This document shows, piece by piece, positions 6,873-8,815 of a stretch of 8,815 nucleotides of DNA (the stretch's first letter is position 1; each line of letters opens with the position of its first letter). Both the position numbers and the translations under genes were made by a program. Below the pieces are notes generated by a model that saw only the letters and a program-made list of their open reading frames with translations, did no database searches and was not told the origin of the DNA. The stretch is from Oscillospiraceae bacterium (GTDB lineage Bacteria; Bacillota; Clostridia; Oscillospirales; Oscillospiraceae): contig JAEEUX010000093.1 of the NCBI GenBank assembly GCA_016290695.1, positions 1 to 8,815 on the forward strand, written 5' to 3'.

Positions 6873-8639
6873 ATGGCACTCATTAATATAAAAATCGAAG
6901 GTCATTCCTATCAGGTAGAAGACGGCTTGACCATTCTTGAAGCGGCAAGACGCTGCGGTTACGAAATTCCTTCTCTCTGCGCTTTCAATCACGGCGAATG
7001 CAACAGGGGCTCCTGCCGCGTTTGTCTCGTTGAGGCAACGGGCGCAAGAGGTCTCGTCGCGTCCTGTGTATATCCCGTAAACGAGGGCATCGAAATCACC
7101 ATCTCCTCTCCGAAGGCAACAGCCGCGCGCCGCACCTCCGTTGAACTCATGCTCTCCAACCACTCTATGAAATGCCAGCAGTGCGACAAAAACGGCCGCT
7201 GCGAGCTGCTCCATGTTGCCAAGCTCACCGGCGCGCGCGAGGATATGTTCCTCGGCGCCAAGACGCCCACCACGATAGATAAGGTCAACCCCTCCATCGT
7301 GAGAGACACGAGCAAGTGCATCCTCTGCGGGCGCTGCATAGCCAGATGCCAGAACGCGCACGGAAACGGCGTCCTCGGCTTTGAAAACAGAGGCTTCGCC
7401 ACCATCGTCGGCCCCGCCGGCAACCGCTCCTTCGACAAGTCCCCCTGCATCATGTGCGGCCAGTGCGTAAACGTATGCCCCACCGGCGCGCTCATGGAAA
7501 AGAGCGAGATTTCCGCCGTGGACGCGGCTATGGAAGCGGGCAAGTACATCGTCGTACAGACTTCCCCCGCCGTTCGCGCGGCTCTGGGCGAGGAGTTCGG
7601 CATGAAGATTGGCTCCTCCGTCGGCGGCAAGATGGTCGCCGCGCTCAAGCGCCTCGGCTTCAAGAAGGTTTACGATACCGATTACGCCGCTGACCTCGCC
7701 GTTATGGAAGAGGTTGCGGAACTTAAAAACCGCATGGAAAACGGCGGCGTCCTTCCGATGATAACCTCCTGCTCCCCCGGATGGATCAACTACGCCGAAA
7801 CCTATTATTCCGACCTGCTCGGCCATATCTCCACCTGCAAGTCCCCGCACGAGATGTTCGGCTCCATCGTAAAATCCTATTACGCGGAGAAAAACGGCCT
7901 CGACCCTAAGGATATTTTCGTCCTGTCCATCATGCCCTGCGTTGCCAAGAAGTTCGAGAAGGAAAGACCGCAGCTCCAGCATGACGGCATCAAGGACGTT
8001 GACGCCGTTCTCACCACGCGCGAGCTCGGCGACCTCATAAAGCGCTCCGGCATTATCTTCAAGGAGCTGCCGGACGAGGACTTTGACAAGGACCTTCTCG
8101 GCGAAGCCTCCGGCGCCGGCGCAATCTACGGCGTGACCGGCGGCGTTATGGAGGCCGCGCTCAGAACGCTCTACAAGCAGCTTTCCGGCAAGGAGCACGA
8201 CAGCTTCAAGTTTGAAGAGCTTCGCGGCTTCGAGGGCGTCAAGGAAGCTTCCTTCGAGGTAAACGGCAAGACGGTGAATGTCGCCGTAGCGCACGGCATG
8301 AAGAACGCTAAGCTTCTTCTCGACGATATAAAAGCCGGCAAGTCCAAGTATCAGTTCATCGAGATCATGGGCTGTCCCGGCGGCTGCATAAACGGCGGCG
8401 GCCAGCCCTACGTCCGCCCCTGCTTCCTCCCCAACGAGGATTACGATATTCTCGACACCTATAAGGAGAAGAGAGCCGCAGCCCTCTACGCGGAGGATGA
8501 AAAGAACGCGCTGCGCCAGTCGCACAACAACGCGCAGGTTCAGCAGCTCTATAAGGATTTCCTCGGCGAACCCAATTCCGCCAAGGCAAAGCAGCTCCTG
8601 CACACCTCTTACGCTGCCCGTCCCGCGTTCAAGGACTGA
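6873..8639 (+). CDS. hydA: [FeFe] hydrogenase catalytic subunit (HydA/HndD type)
   Basis: A 588-residue catalytic subunit that makes or consumes H2. The N-terminus has a plant-type [2Fe-2S] domain (C36, C48, C51, C65), a His-ligated [4Fe-4S] site (H97, C101, C104, C110) and two ferredoxin clusters (C149-C152-C155-C159 and C192-C195-C198-C202). In the H-domain, L1 is TSCSPGW (298-304), L2 is MPCVAKKFE (354-362) and L3 is EIMGCPGGCINGGGQP (497-512). Proton-path residues E280, E283 and S320 align with E279, E282 and S319 of Clostridium CpI. The small-subunit helix region closes the protein. It is the length of Desulfovibrio HndD and lacks the extra C-terminal [2Fe-2S] domain of Thermotoga HydA. 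The odd point is Ser301 in L1, where CpI has cluster ligand C300. GGGAGG precedes the ATG; 17 bases separate it from hydB. Confidence 0.96.
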   Translation: MALINIKIEGHSYQVEDGLTILEAARRCGYEIPSLCAFNHGECNRGSCRVCLVEATGARGLVASCVYPVNEGIEITISSPKATAARRTSVELMLSNHSMKCQQCDKNGRCELLHVAKLTGAREDMFLGAKTPTTIDKVNPSIVRDTSKCILCGRCIARCQNAHGNGVLGFENRGFATIVGPAGNRSFDKSPCIMCGQCVNVCPTGALMEKSEISAVDAAMEAGKYIVVQTSPAVRAALGEEFGMKIGSSVGGKMVAALKRLGFKKVYDTDYAADLAVMEEVAELKNRMENGGVLPMITSCSPGWINYAETYYSDLLGHISTCKSPHEMFGSIVKSYYAEKNGLDPKDIFVLSIMPCVAKKFEKERPQLQHDGIKDVDAVLTTRELGDLIKRSGIIFKELPDEDFDKDLLGEASGAGAIYGVTGGVMEAALRTLYKQLSGKEHDSFKFEELRGFEGVKEASFEVNGKTVNVAVAHGMKNAKLLLDDIKAGKSKYQFIEIMGCPGGCINGGGQPYVRPCFLPNEDYDILDTYKEKRAAALYAEDEKNALRQSHNNAQVQQLYKDFLGEPNSAKAKQLLHTSYAARPAFKD

Positions 8640-8671
8640 TTTGGCCTTTGCGATAATCCCTAATTAATAAG

Positions 8672-8709
8672 CCGCGGCAACGCTGTTTTTCAGCGCTGCC
8701 GCGGTTTTT
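8672..8709 (+). terminator. Rho-independent terminator of the hydCBA operon
   Basis: CCGCGGCA-a-CGCTG, a TTTTT loop, and CAGCG-c-TGCCGCGG form a 14-position stem with a single A/C mismatch, followed at once by TTTTT. It begins 33 bases after the hydA stop codon. This is a strong intrinsic terminator for plus-strand transcription, and it ends four bases before a group II intron. Confidence 0.95.
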
Positions 8710-8713
8710 GCTG

Positions 8714-8815
8714 GTGCGCCCGGCGAGCGCACGTTCTATAGGGTGAAAGTCCCGAACGCGCCCGGCAGCGGGAAGCGTTAGCCGAAGGCAAGGGTGTCCC
8801 CGGCGACGGGGAATC
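8714..8815 (+). mobile_element. Group II intron, 5' end (continues past right edge)
   Basis: The sequence switches to the characteristic 5' end of a bacterial group II intron: GTGCG at the splice boundary, a stem GTGCGC/GCGCAC (8714-8719 with 8727-8732), the GGGTGAAAGTCCC element (8741-8753), and GCCGAAGGCAAGGGTGTCCC (8781-8800) followed by a CCCC/GGGG hairpin. These are conserved pieces of domain I in many Firmicutes introns that encode a reverse transcriptase/maturase. That gene and domains II-VI would lie outside this window. The exon on the left is the last bases of the hydA terminator tail, so no gene is interrupted on this side. The intron class cannot be fixed from 102 bases. Confidence 0.88.

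Noticed and set aside
5311..6879. 522-codon open frame on the minus strand opposite hydB
   Set aside because: It is antisense to a protein with a full set of NuoF and ferredoxin motifs. The open frame arises because GC-rich third positions suppress stops on the opposite strand, and its translation shows no recognisable domain.
6822..8603. 593-codon open frame on the minus strand opposite hydA
   Set aside because: It is antisense to the hydrogenase catalytic subunit, which has all its cluster motifs. Its composition is Ala/Gly/Val/Leu-rich as expected for a shadow frame, with no ribosome site of note.

Overview
This window looks like a chromosomal segment of an anaerobic, fermentative Gram-positive bacterium of the Clostridia, plausibly a gut Oscillospiraceae/Christensenellales-type lineage. 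The grounds are strong GGAGG-type ribosome sites, sigma-A-like promoters in an AT-rich spacer, GC-rich third codon positions, and two oxygen-sensitive ferredoxin-dependent enzyme systems. The taxonomic placement is inference from style and gene content.

The left half (1-3992) is one minus-strand operon. Read in its own direction it encodes a SIMIBI/MinD-like P-loop ATPase, then a four-subunit 2-oxoacid:ferredoxin oxidoreductase of the Kor/Vor type (8Fe ferredoxin subunit, alpha, TPP-binding beta, gamma), an XRE-cupin regulator, and the first 35 codons of a probable AMP-forming acyl-CoA synthetase that leaves the window at base 1. Gaps are short and two junctions nearly touch or overlap. A 61-bp gap with three ATGCGGC/GCCGCAT half-sites precedes the regulator.

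The middle (3993-4501) is an AT-rich divergent intergenic region. It holds a strong predicted minus-strand promoter (TTGAAA-N17-TATAAT) for the oxidoreductase operon and a reasonable plus-strand promoter (TTGATA-N17-AATAAT) that would give the hydrogenase operon a leader of about 220 nt. The leader contains a 48-codon open frame of unknown status and two segments complementary to the Shine-Dalgarno region of the first hydrogenase gene.

The right half (4502-8639) is a plus-strand hydCBA operon for a trimeric NAD(P)-linked, probably electron-bifurcating [FeFe] hydrogenase: a NuoE-like subunit, a NuoF-like flavoprotein, and a catalytic subunit. The L1 motif of the catalytic subunit reads TSCSPGW instead of TSCCPGW. 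A clear rho-independent terminator closes the operon. Four bases past its T-tract begins the 5' end of a group II intron that runs off the right edge.

Functionally, the oxidoreductase makes acyl-CoA, CO2 and reduced ferredoxin from 2-oxoacids. The acyl-CoA synthetase could interconvert the acyl-CoA and free acid. The hydrogenase can reoxidise ferredoxin together with NAD(P)H, releasing H2. The head-to-head arrangement fits a coordinated amino-acid or 2-oxoacid fermentation and hydrogen-disposal module, but this coupling is inference.
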